A DNA stretch of 64,000 bases, from positions 53,883 to 117,882 of the forward strand of contig CAYXLR010000006.1 in the NCBI GenBank assembly GCA_964466035.1, written 5' to 3'. Below the pieces are notes generated by a model, which ran no database searches, had not been told where the DNA came from, and saw nothing but the letters and a program-made list of their open reading frames with translations. Every line of letters starts with the position of its first letter. Positions within the stretch are counted from its first letter, which is position 1. Made by a program: the position numbers and the translations under genes. This DNA comes from JANQEA01 sp964466035. GTDB lineage: Bacteria > Bipolaricaulota > Bipolaricaulia > UBA7950 > UBA9294. Below are positions 17,195-27,784 of the stretch, piece by piece.

Positions 17195-19144
17195 ATGGAG
17201 ACGGGAACGGCCCGCGTCAGATTCCAACCGGAAGGGAAGACCGTCGAGGTGCGGCGAGGAACATCGCTCCTCGACGCGGCGCGCTCGGCCGGGGTGTTCG
17301 TCGCGTCGATCTGCGGCGGCGACGGGATCTGCGGACGCTGTCGGGTGCAGATCCTCTCCGGCAAGGTCGACGCGGAACCGACCGCCCTGCTCACCCGTGA
17401 GGAGATCCGTGCGGGGTTCGTCCTCGCCTGCCAGACGCGGGTCACGGAGGACGTGGACGTCACCGTGCCCCCGGAGTCTCGGGGCGACGGGGCTCAGATC
17501 CTCGTCGACGAGGACACCGATCGATTCCGCGCGCTGACCCCCGGGCTCGGGGCCGCCGAGGAGTACCCGTACGCCCCGGTCGTGTCGAAGCTGTGCGTGG
17601 AGCTCACGCCGCCGACGCTGCAGGACTACCTCGGCTGTCAGGAGCGGCTGTACCGGGAGATCCGGCGGCGCGTCGACGCGCCGAGGATGCAGATGGGGCT
17701 CAAGGTCCTCCAGTCGCTGCCGAAGCAGCATCGGGACGGAGCCTGGCGGATCACCGCGACGCTCGGGGTCCGGGGGGACACGATCGAGGTGATCCAGATC
17801 GAGGAGGGGGACCGAACCGACGCCTCCTACGGGATCGTCGTCGACGTCGGAACGTCGACGATCGTCGCCCATCTCGTCGACCTGCTCAGCTCGAAGACGC
17901 TCGACGCGGAGGCGTGCTACAACTCCCAGATTCCCTACGGCGCGGAAGTCACGCGCCGGATCATCCACGCCGAGCGGGAAGGCGCCGGGCCGCTGCGAGA
18001 CGCCGTCGTCGGAGACATCAACAACCTGATCAACACCCTTGCCACGCGGTGCAACGTCGAACTCCAAGACGTCATCGCCTGTTTCGCGTCCGGGAACACG
18101 ACGATGCTGCATTTCCTGCTCGGGCTCGACGCGTCGCACATCCGGAAGTCGCCGTACGTTCCGACGACGACGAACCCGCCCCCCGTTCGCGCCGCGGAGG
18201 TGGGGATTCGGATCAACCCCCGCGGTATCCTGTACACGATGCCGGCGATCGGCGGCTGGGTCGGCGGCGATATCACCGCCGGGATCCTCGCCACCGGGCT
18301 GGCGGACGGGTCCCGTCTGACGATGCTGATCGACGTCGGCACGAACGGCGAGATCGTGCTCGGGAACGATGACTGGATGCTGGCGTGCGCCACGTCGGCC
18401 GGTCCGGCGTTCGAAGGAACCGGCGTCAAGTCGGGGATGCGGGCGTCCCGCGGGGCGATCGAGCGCGTCGCGTTCTCCGGCGGCGAATCGATCCACCTCG
18501 AGACCATCGGCAACGCACCCCCCCGCGGCATCTGCGGCTCGGGGTTGATCGACGCGATCGCCGGGCTGTTCGAGGTCGGAATCATCGATCGATCCGGACA
18601 TCTCCTGATCGATCGCTCTTCCCGGGTCCGCGAGGTCGGCGGGCAGCTGGAGTTCGTCCTCGTGGCCGCCGGCGAGAGCGCCAACGGCGCGGACATCGTG
18701 ATCACCCAACCGGACATCGAGAACGTCCTCCGGGCCAAGGCGGCGATCTACGCCGGGGCGAAGATCCTGCTTGAGTCGACCGATCACCGGTTCGAGGACA
18801 TCGACCAACTGCTGATCGCCGGAGGATTCGGCAACTACCTCGACGGCCGCAAGGCGGTGCTGCTCGGGATGATCCCCGACATCCCGGTCGAGCGGATTCA
18901 CTTCGTCGGGAACACCTCGGTCGTCGGGGCGAAGATGGCCTTGTTGTCCATTGACGCCCTGCGTCGCAGCGACGAGATCGCCGGGAGCGCTACGTACTAC
19001 GACCTCATCACCTACCCTGACTACTACGAGGAATTCATGTCGGCGAAGTTCCTTCCGCACACCCACCTGGGGTTGTTCCCGTCGGTCGCGGACGTCCTCG
19101 CCACATCGACCCCCGCAGAGGATCGGACGAACCGATGGGCCTGA
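17195..19144 (+). CDS. acsV: RACo-type reductive activator of the corrinoid protein
   Basis: ATP-dependent activator that re-reduces inactive Co(II) in the corrinoid protein. 649 aa. The N-terminal [2Fe-2S] ferredoxin domain has CGGDGICGRC (about residues 39-48) and a fourth Cys in LACQTR. A linker and an ASKHA (actin-like) ATPase domain follow, with VVDVGTSTI, IDVGTNGEI and GGFGNY nucleotide loops. It starts 10 bp after acsC and overlaps the next gene by 10 bp. Placement between acsC and acsD fits its client being CFeSP. Confidence 0.92.
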   Translation: METGTARVRFQPEGKTVEVRRGTSLLDAARSAGVFVASICGGDGICGRCRVQILSGKVDAEPTALLTREEIRAGFVLACQTRVTEDVDVTVPPESRGDGAQILVDEDTDRFRALTPGLGAAEEYPYAPVVSKLCVELTPPTLQDYLGCQERLYREIRRRVDAPRMQMGLKVLQSLPKQHRDGAWRITATLGVRGDTIEVIQIEEGDRTDASYGIVVDVGTSTIVAHLVDLLSSKTLDAEACYNSQIPYGAEVTRRIIHAEREGAGPLRDAVVGDINNLINTLATRCNVELQDVIACFASGNTTMLHFLLGLDASHIRKSPYVPTTTNPPPVRAAEVGIRINPRGILYTMPAIGGWVGGDITAGILATGLADGSRLTMLIDVGTNGEIVLGNDDWMLACATSAGPAFEGTGVKSGMRASRGAIERVAFSGGESIHLETIGNAPPRGICGSGLIDAIAGLFEVGIIDRSGHLLIDRSSRVREVGGQLEFVLVAAGESANGADIVITQPDIENVLRAKAAIYAGAKILLESTDHRFEDIDQLLIAGGFGNYLDGRKAVLLGMIPDIPVERIHFVGNTSVVGAKMALLSIDALRRSDEIAGSATYYDLITYPDYYEEFMSAKFLPHTHLGLFPSVADVLATSTPAEDRTNRWA

Positions 19145-19905
19145 CGATCGCGGTGGCCGGGAAGGGCGGGACGGGGAAGACGACCCTCTCCGCCTTGCTG
19201 ATCCGCGGCCTGTGCGAGCGCGGGGTGACGCCCCTGTTGGCGGTCGACGCCGACCCGAACGCGAACCTCGGCGAGGCCCTCGGCCTGACGACCGATGTGT
19301 CGATCGGCCGCCTCCAAGCCGAGACGCTGAAGCGGATTCACAGCCTCCCGGCCGGCGTCCCGCTCAGCCGGCATCTGGAGTACGAGCTCCATCAGGCGAT
19401 CGCCGAAGGCGAGGGCGTCGACCTCCTGGTGATGGGACACGGCGAGGGACCCGGCTGTTACTGCGCCGTCAACCACATCCTGCGGTGCTACATCGAGTCG
19501 CTACGCTCGTCGTACCGCTGCACGATCCTCGACAACGAGGCCGGGATGGAGCACCTGTCCCGGCGTGTCTCGCACGGGATCGATCTCCTGCTCGTCGTCT
19601 CCGACGCCAGCCCGACAGCTCTCCGTTCCGCTGGCCGGATCGCGGGCATCGCCGACGACCTCGAGCTGGAGATCGGCCAACGCTTCCTGGTGTTGACCAA
19701 CCTGCGCGACGAGCTGAGCGACCGGGCGCGCGAGGAGATCGAGCGGATCGACCTGGAGATCCTCGGGAAGATCCCGTTCGACGAGGAGATGTACGAGCTG
19801 GCCCTCGCCGGCCGCCCAATCGCGGAGCTGTCCCCGGAGGCCGTTTCGCTCACCGAAGTGTCCGAGATGCTCGATACGCTGCTGCAGAAGGAGGCAATCG
19901 CGTGA
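19135..19905 (+). CDS. acsF: CooC-type nickel insertion ATPase (second copy, AcsF-like)
   Basis: MinD-type ATPase, 256 aa, with GKGGTGKTTL (deviant Walker A), DADPNANLGEALG switch region, metal-binding CYC at 108-110 and DNEAGMEHLSRR Walker B region. It is paralogous to the copy at 12667, but the two differ over most of their length. Its position between RACo and acsD suggests it matures acetyl-CoA synthase or CODH. It starts inside the end of the RACo gene and its stop overlaps acsD (GTGA). Confidence 0.88.
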   Translation: MGLTIAVAGKGGTGKTTLSALLIRGLCERGVTPLLAVDADPNANLGEALGLTTDVSIGRLQAETLKRIHSLPAGVPLSRHLEYELHQAIAEGEGVDLLVMGHGEGPGCYCAVNHILRCYIESLRSSYRCTILDNEAGMEHLSRRVSHGIDLLLVVSDASPTALRSAGRIAGIADDLELEIGQRFLVLTNLRDELSDRAREEIERIDLEILGKIPFDEEMYELALAGRPIAELSPEAVSLTEVSEMLDTLLQKEAIA

Positions 19906-20882
19906 CCGTTGAGATTCCCGACGTCAAGAAGAGCTGGCCGCATGCGATCAACGCCGTGACGATCGGCGCCACGTCCGCCGACGGAGGGACGCGGACATCG
20001 ACCGTCACCATCGGGGGCGAGACGACGCTTCCCTTCTACCTTTTCGAAGGGGCGATGCCCAACCGCCCGGTCGTGGCGATGGAGGTCTGGGACGTCCCGG
20101 CCGGGGATTGGCCCGACGCCGTCCGGGAGCCGTTCGACGACGTCCTCGCCGATCCCGCCGCGTGGGCGAAGAAGTGCGTCGACGAGTTCGGCGCCGAGAC
20201 GATCTGCCTCCGCTTGCAAGGGTGCGACCCGAACGGCGCGAACCGGTCCCCCGAGGAGGCCGCCGCGGCGGCGAAGGCGGTCGCCGAGGCCGTCGGCGTC
20301 CCGTTGATCGTTTGGGGGTGCGGAAGCGACGAGAAGGACAACGAAGTCTTCCCGCTCGTCGCCGAGGCCCTCTCCGGGGAGAACTGCCTCCTCGGGACGA
20401 TCACCGAGGACAACTACAAGACCCTCACCGCGCTCGGCACGGCGTACGGGCACAAGCTGATCGCGGAGTCGCCGGTCGACATCAACATGGCGAAGCAGAT
20501 CAACATCCTCGCGCTTGACGTCGGCTTTCTGGCCGAGAACCTCGTGATCTTCCCGAGCACCGGCGCCCTCGGCTACGGGCTCGAGTACGTCTACTCGATC
20601 ATGGAGCGGCTCCGGATCGCCGGACTGAAGGGCGACAAGGTCGTGGCGATGCCGATGCTCTGCGACATCGGGCTGGAGGTATGGGGCGCCAAGGAGGCCC
20701 GGGCGCCGGAAAGCGAGGTCCCCGGCTGGGGCGACGTGACGTCTCGCGGCCCCCTGTGGGAGGCGGCGACGGCGACCGTCTACCTGCTCGCCGGGGCCGA
20801 TCTGTTGATCCTTCGCCATCCCGAGGCGGTGCGGCTCACCCAAGGGACGATCGCACGGCTGATGGGAGGTGAGGCCGGGTGA
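19902..20882 (+). CDS. acsD: Corrinoid iron-sulfur protein, small subunit
   Basis: Delta subunit of CFeSP; it pairs with the large subunit to hold cobalamin at the interface. 326 aa TIM barrel. Recognisable blocks are RLQGCDPNGANRSPEEAA, VWGCGSDEKDNEV, and the PSTGALGYGLEYVYSIMER stretch. The start is GTG at 19902, overlapping the preceding cooC stop (GTGA); its own stop overlaps acsE in the same way. The tight coupling suggests equal production. Confidence 0.95.
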   Translation: MTVEIPDVKKSWPHAINAVTIGATSADGGTRTSTVTIGGETTLPFYLFEGAMPNRPVVAMEVWDVPAGDWPDAVREPFDDVLADPAAWAKKCVDEFGAETICLRLQGCDPNGANRSPEEAAAAAKAVAEAVGVPLIVWGCGSDEKDNEVFPLVAEALSGENCLLGTITEDNYKTLTALGTAYGHKLIAESPVDINMAKQINILALDVGFLAENLVIFPSTGALGYGLEYVYSIMERLRIAGLKGDKVVAMPMLCDIGLEVWGAKEARAPESEVPGWGDVTSRGPLWEAATATVYLLAGADLLILRHPEAVRLTQGTIARLMGGEAG

Positions 20883-21670
20883 TCCTCATCGGGGAGCGGA
20901 TCAACGCCGGGTTCAAGGACATCGCGAACGCCATCCGGACCAAGGATCCGACCGCGGTGGAGAAGTGGGCGGTGGCGCAGACCGAGGCCGGCGCGACCTA
21001 CCTCGACGTCAACATCGGGGCGGCGTCGCGCGATCCGGCGGACATGGCGTGGCTCGTCGATGTCGTCCAAAAGGCCGTGCCGACGAAGATCTCGGTCGAC
21101 TCGACGAAGATCGAGACGATCGAGGCCGGTCTCGACGCGATCGACGGCCGCGGCGTCCTGATCAACTCCACGACCGCCGATCCGGGGAAGCTGGAGCGGA
21201 TCGTGCCGCTCGCGGTCGAGCACAACGCGGCGCTGCTCGGCCTCGCGATGGACGACCGCGGCAGCCCGCAGAACGTCGATCGTCGAGTGGAGAACGGGGC
21301 GATGGTGTTCATGGCGGCGATGGAGGCCGGACTCGACCCGGACCGGATCGTCCTCGATCCGATCCTCATGCCGCTCAAGTTCATGCAGGAGCAGGCGGGG
21401 TTCGTTCTCGAGGCGATCGAGCAGTACACCCACCTCTCCGATCCGCCGCCGCACATCTCCGTCGGGCTGTCCAACATCGGGTCGAAGGCGACCGAGCGGA
21501 GGCGGATCGTCCGCACGTTCCTCGTCATGGCGATGGCCCGCGGACTGGACGTGGCGATCTGCAACGTCTGCGACGAAGAGCTGATCGCCGCGGTGGCGAC
21601 GGCCGAACTGGTCCTGAACAAGGAGATCTACTCCGATTCGTACGTGCGCGCCTTCCAGGTGCGGCAGTAA
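20879..21670 (+). CDS. acsE: Methyltetrahydrofolate:corrinoid iron-sulfur protein methyltransferase
   Basis: Moves the methyl group from methyl-tetrahydrofolate to Co(I) of CFeSP; pterin-binding TIM barrel, 263 aa. It opens with LIGERINAGFKDI, has TYLDVNIGAASRDP and SVDSTKIETIEAG, and a VGLSNIGSK block near residue 200. The Asp and Asn residues that hold the pterin are present. The start is GTG (GTGA overlap with acsD). It is the last step of the methyl branch encoded here; metF, folD and fchA are not in the window. Confidence 0.94.
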   Translation: MILIGERINAGFKDIANAIRTKDPTAVEKWAVAQTEAGATYLDVNIGAASRDPADMAWLVDVVQKAVPTKISVDSTKIETIEAGLDAIDGRGVLINSTTADPGKLERIVPLAVEHNAALLGLAMDDRGSPQNVDRRVENGAMVFMAAMEAGLDPDRIVLDPILMPLKFMQEQAGFVLEAIEQYTHLSDPPPHISVGLSNIGSKATERRRIVRTFLVMAMARGLDVAICNVCDEELIAAVATAELVLNKEIYSDSYVRAFQVRQ

Positions 21671-21691
21671 CGGCAGGAAGGAGGAGGAACC

Positions 21692-23587
21692 GTGGCGAAC
21701 GAGAAACCGCGCAGCATCGACAGGGCGTCGCTCGAGGTCCTCGAGGCGGACGAGGGCGCACACGAGACCGCATGGGATCGCTTGGACGCGATGCAGCCCC
21801 AGTGCACCTTCGGAGCGCAGGGGGTCTGCTGCCGGATCTGCAGCATGGGGCCGTGTCGGATCATCCCCGGGAAGACCGACCGCGGCGTCTGCGGCGCCAA
21901 CGTCGACACGATCGCCGCGCGGAACCTGGTCCGAATGATCGCCGGCGGCGCGGCCGCCCACTCCGATCACGGTCGCGACGTCGCCCACGCGCTCCTCCTC
22001 GCGGCGCGAGACGAGTCGTGCGACTACGGGATCAACGATCCAGTGAAGCTCCGGCAGGTCGCGGCAGCCTACGGGATCGGCCAGAACGGCGCGTCGGACC
22101 GAGAGATCGCGGTCGCCGTCGCCGAGCGGGCGCTCGCCGACTTCGGCCAGCAGGAGGGGGAGCTCGAGCTCGCGTTCCGCGCGCCGGAGAAGCGGGTCAA
22201 GCGGTGGAAGGCCGCCGGCGTCGTCCCCCGCGGCGTCGATCGCGAGATCGTCGAGATCATGCACCGCACCCACATGGGCGTCGACGCCGACTACAAGAAC
22301 CTCATGCAGCAGGGGATCCGCTGCTCGCTCTCCGACGGATGGGGCGGCTCGATGATCGCCACCGAGCTGCAGGACGTCCTGTTCGGGACGCCCTCCCCGA
22401 TCCGGGGGAAGGTCAACCTCGGTGTGCTCGACGAGAAGCAGGTCAACTTCGTCGTGCACGGTCACGAGCCGGTCCTCTCCGAGATGGCCGTCGCGGCGGC
22501 GCAGGATCCCGAACTCCTCAAGCTCGCCGCCGAAGCCGGGGCGACCGGGATCAACGTCTCGGGCATGTGCTGCACAGCCAACGAGATCCTGATGCGACAC
22601 GGCGTGCCGATCGCCGGGAACTTCCTCCAGCAGGAGCTCGCGATCATGACCGGGGCGGTCGATCTGATGATGGTCGACGTGCAGTGCATCATGCCCGCCC
22701 TTGCCGACCTCGTGAATCACTATCACACGAAGCTCATCACGACCTCGCCGAAGGCGAAGTTCCCGGGGGTCGAGCACGTCGAGTTCCACGAGGAGAGGGC
22801 GCTGGAGATCGCCAAGACGATCGTTCGCATGGCGATCGAGAACTACGGCCGTCGGGACCGAAAGCCGTTCATCCCCGACGAGACGATGGATCTGATCGGA
22901 GGGTTCACCGCCGAGTCCGTGTTCTCCTTCCTCGGAGGGACCTATCGATCGACGTACCGCCCGCTCAACGACGCGATCATCGACGGCCGGCTCCGCGGAG
23001 CGGCCGGGGTCGTCGGCTGCAACAACCCGAAGATCACCCACGACTGGGCCCACGTCGAGATGGCGAAGGAGCTGATCCGAAACGACGTGTTGGTCGTCAC
23101 GACCGGCTGCTCGGCGATCGCCGACGCCAAGCAAGGTCTGATGCGCCCGGAGATCGCGTTCGAGCTGGCTGGCGACGGTCTGAAGGAGATCTGTGAAACG
23201 GTCGGCATTCCGCCGGTCCTGCACGTCGGCTCGTGCGTCGACAACGCGCGGATCCTCATGGTGCTGACGAACATGGTCCACGAAGGCGGGCTGGGCGAGG
23301 ACATCTCCGATCTCCCGGTCGCCGGTGCGGCGCCGGAATGGATGAGCGAGAAGGCGGTTTCGATCGGCTTCTACTTCGTCTCGTCCGGCGTGTTCACGAC
23401 GCTCGGGATGCCGTTCCCGATCGAGGGATCGGAGAACCTGACGCGGTACGTCACCGACGAGATCGAGGCGGACGTCGGAGGCAAGTTCGCCTTCGAGCCG
23501 GACCCGATCGCGGCCGCGCGCCTGATGATCGACCACATCGACGCGAAGCGGGCGGCGCTCAAGCTGAAGGAGGTCATGTACGCCTGA
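21692..23587 (+). CDS. cooS: Anaerobic carbon monoxide dehydrogenase catalytic subunit
   Basis: Ni-Fe-S enzyme interconverting CO2 and CO; 631 aa, normal length. The N-terminal cluster region has CTFGAQGVCCRICSMGPC (about residues 34-51), which holds the B- and D-cluster Cys set. Later CCTANE, GCNNPKI, TTGCSAIADAKQG and HVGSCVDNAR blocks supply the C-cluster Cys and His. The GTG start has GGAAGGAGGAGG upstream. Grouped with acsB-E, it is the CODH partner of acetyl-CoA synthase (AcsA role) rather than a stand-alone CO oxidiser; that is inferred from context. Confidence 0.95.
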   Translation: MANEKPRSIDRASLEVLEADEGAHETAWDRLDAMQPQCTFGAQGVCCRICSMGPCRIIPGKTDRGVCGANVDTIAARNLVRMIAGGAAAHSDHGRDVAHALLLAARDESCDYGINDPVKLRQVAAAYGIGQNGASDREIAVAVAERALADFGQQEGELELAFRAPEKRVKRWKAAGVVPRGVDREIVEIMHRTHMGVDADYKNLMQQGIRCSLSDGWGGSMIATELQDVLFGTPSPIRGKVNLGVLDEKQVNFVVHGHEPVLSEMAVAAAQDPELLKLAAEAGATGINVSGMCCTANEILMRHGVPIAGNFLQQELAIMTGAVDLMMVDVQCIMPALADLVNHYHTKLITTSPKAKFPGVEHVEFHEERALEIAKTIVRMAIENYGRRDRKPFIPDETMDLIGGFTAESVFSFLGGTYRSTYRPLNDAIIDGRLRGAAGVVGCNNPKITHDWAHVEMAKELIRNDVLVVTTGCSAIADAKQGLMRPEIAFELAGDGLKEICETVGIPPVLHVGSCVDNARILMVLTNMVHEGGLGEDISDLPVAGAAPEWMSEKAVSIGFYFVSSGVFTTLGMPFPIEGSENLTRYVTDEIEADVGGKFAFEPDPIAAARLMIDHIDAKRAALKLKEVMYA

Positions 23588-23646
23588 AGCCCGGCGGAGG
23601 CCGAGGACGGAAACAACCACCGATTACGAGGGAGTAAGGAGGCAGT

Positions 23647-25416
23647 GTGGCAGGGAGTGTCCCATCCGATCTTGACATCGCACAGGCGGCAAAGCCGAAG
23701 CCGATCACGCAGATCGCGGAGAACCTCGGCATCCTCGAGGACGAGCTCGACCCGCACGGCAAGCTGAAGGCGAAGGTGAAGCTGTCGATCCTCGACCGGC
23801 TCGCCGATCGACCGAACGCCAAGTACATCGACGTCACCGCGATCACGCCGACGCCGCTCGGCGAGGGAAAGTCGACGACGATGGTCGGGCTGACGCAGGC
23901 GCTCGGCAGCGTGCTCGGCAAGAACGTCATGTGCTGCATCCGCCAGCCGAGCATGGGGCCGACGTTCAACATCAAGGGCGGCGCCGCCGGCGGCGGCTAC
24001 TCCCAGGTCGTCCCGATGGAGGACTTCAACCTCCACCTGACCGGCGACATCCACGCGATCTCCGTCGCGCACAACCTCGTCGCCGCGGCGCTCGACACCC
24101 GGATGTTCCACGAGTCACGTCAGAGCGACGAGGCGCTCGCCAAGCGCGGCGTGAAGCGGCTCGACATCGACCCGGAGACGATTACGTGGCGCCGGGTCGT
24201 CGACATCTGCGACCGCTCCCTGCGCGAGATCCAGGTCGGGTTCAACGACGACAAGCTGAAGGACGGCTCGCCGAGCCCGGTGTTCCCCCGGGTGACCGGC
24301 TTCGACATCACCGTTTCCTCCGAGATCATGGCGATCCTCGCCCTCGCGACCTCGCTCGCGGACATGCGGGAGCGGTTCGGCCGGATGGTCGTCGGCCTCG
24401 ACAGGAAGGGGAATCCGGTCCACGTCGAGCAGCTCGGCGCCGCGGGCGCGGTGACGGTCCTGATGAAGGAAGCCCTCATGCCGACGCTGATGCAGACGCT
24501 CGAGGGTCAGCCGGCGTTCGTCCACGCCGGGCCGTTCGCCAACATCGCCCACGGGAACAGCTCGATCGTCGCCGACAAGATCGCCGTGAAGCTCGCCGAC
24601 TACGTCGTGACGGAAAGCGGGTTCGGCGCCGACATCGGGATGGAGAAGTTCTTCGACATCAAGTGCCGCACCTCCGGGCTGATCCCGAACGCCGTCGTCC
24701 TCGTCGCGACCGTCCGCGCCCTCAAGATGCACGGCGGCGGGCCGGCCGTGAAGCCGGGCGCGCCGCTCGACGAGGCGTACACGCAGGAGAACCTGCCGCT
24801 GCTCGAGAAGGGGCTGTGCAACCTCGGCGCGCACATCCAAAACGCGCTCAAGTTCGGCATCCCGGTCGTCGTCGCCGTCAACGCGTTCCACACCGACACG
24901 CCGGCCGAGCTGGAGAGGATCCGCGAGTACTCGGTCGCCCAGGGCGCCGAGGACTCGGTCGTCACGACCCACTGGGCCGACGGCGGAAAGGGCGCCGGGA
25001 AGCTCGCCGAGGCGGTCGTCGCCGCCTGCGAGAAGCCGTCGAACTTCGACTTCCTGTACCCGCTCGATTGGTCGATCAAGGAGAAGATCGAGAAGATCTC
25101 GACCGACATCTACGGCGCGGACGGCGTCTCGTACGAGCCGCTCGCCGAGAAGCAGATCGCCGACTACGAGCGCGCCGGCTTCGGGAACCTGCCGATCTGC
25201 ATGGCGAAGACCCACCTCTCCCTGTCGCACGACCCGAACCTGAAGGGCCAGCCGACCGGCTTCACCGTGCCGGTCCGCGAGGTCCGCGCCTCGGTCGGCG
25301 CCGGCTTCATCTACCCGTTGATCGGAACGATGAGCACGATGCCCGGGCTCGCCACCCACCCCGCGTTCATGAGCATCGACATCGACGAGAACGGCGAGAT
25401 CACCGGCCTGTTCTAG
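23647..25416 (+). CDS. fhs: Formate-tetrahydrofolate ligase
   Basis: ATP-dependent synthesis of 10-formyl-tetrahydrofolate, the formate entry of the methyl branch (reversible, can yield ATP). 589 aa, slightly longer than the usual 557-560. P-loop TPLGEGKSTT (about residues 74-83), then PSMGPTFNIKGGAAGGGY, the folate region. The C terminus ends PAFMSIDIDENGEITGLF. The GTG start follows AAGGAGG. It is followed by formate dehydrogenase genes, so formate production and activation are adjacent. Confidence 0.96.
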   Translation: MAGSVPSDLDIAQAAKPKPITQIAENLGILEDELDPHGKLKAKVKLSILDRLADRPNAKYIDVTAITPTPLGEGKSTTMVGLTQALGSVLGKNVMCCIRQPSMGPTFNIKGGAAGGGYSQVVPMEDFNLHLTGDIHAISVAHNLVAAALDTRMFHESRQSDEALAKRGVKRLDIDPETITWRRVVDICDRSLREIQVGFNDDKLKDGSPSPVFPRVTGFDITVSSEIMAILALATSLADMRERFGRMVVGLDRKGNPVHVEQLGAAGAVTVLMKEALMPTLMQTLEGQPAFVHAGPFANIAHGNSSIVADKIAVKLADYVVTESGFGADIGMEKFFDIKCRTSGLIPNAVVLVATVRALKMHGGGPAVKPGAPLDEAYTQENLPLLEKGLCNLGAHIQNALKFGIPVVVAVNAFHTDTPAELERIREYSVAQGAEDSVVTTHWADGGKGAGKLAEAVVAACEKPSNFDFLYPLDWSIKEKIEKISTDIYGADGVSYEPLAEKQIADYERAGFGNLPICMAKTHLSLSHDPNLKGQPTGFTVPVREVRASVGAGFIYPLIGTMSTMPGLATHPAFMSIDIDENGEITGLF

Positions 25417-25442
25417 GTGGCGAGCGGGAGAAGGGAGCGTCG

Positions 25443-25912
25443 GTGTCGGAGCAATGGCCGCGTGTGCTGCGTGAGGAGATCGAGGAGGCCGCAGGACGGC
25501 CCGAGCGACTGATCCATGTCCTGCGGCGCGTCCAGGAGACCGTCGGCTTCATCTCTCCCGAGTCGGAGGCCATCGTCGCCGAGCGGCTCGGCGTGAAGAT
25601 CGCTCGCGTTCACGGTGTCGTGACGTTCTACCATCTGTTCTACACCTCACCGCGCGGTCGGCACACGGTTCGCGTCTGCCAAGGCACGGCGTGCCACGTT
25701 GGCGGCGGCGACCGGATCCTCCGGGCGATCGAGGACCGACTCGGCGTCACGCCCGGAGAGACGACCGACGATCTTGCCGTCACCCTAGAGACGGTCGCCT
25801 GCCTCGGCGCCTGTGCGCTGGCTCCGGTGATGGTCGTCGACGACGTCTACCACGGCCTGTTGACGCCGGATGAAGCCGTGGCGATCGTCGATCAAACGCT
25901 CGAGGAGGACGG

Positions 25913-25916
<4 letters not shown>
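25443..25916 (+). CDS. NuoE-like [2Fe-2S] subunit of formate dehydrogenase
   Basis: Thioredoxin-fold 24-kDa subunit passing electrons near the NADH site; 157 aa. The [2Fe-2S] ligands are CQGTAC (about residues 80-85) and CLGAC (about 121-125). The helical N-terminal domain carries VTFYHLFYTSPRGRH. The start is GTG at 25443 after GGGAGAAGGGAG. Its stop overlaps the NuoF-like start (ATGA). It corresponds to FdsG/HydC-type subunits; the three-gene set ends in a formate dehydrogenase, not a hydrogenase. Confidence 0.9.
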
Positions 25917-27780
<1,864 letters not shown>

Positions 27781-27784
<4 letters not shown>
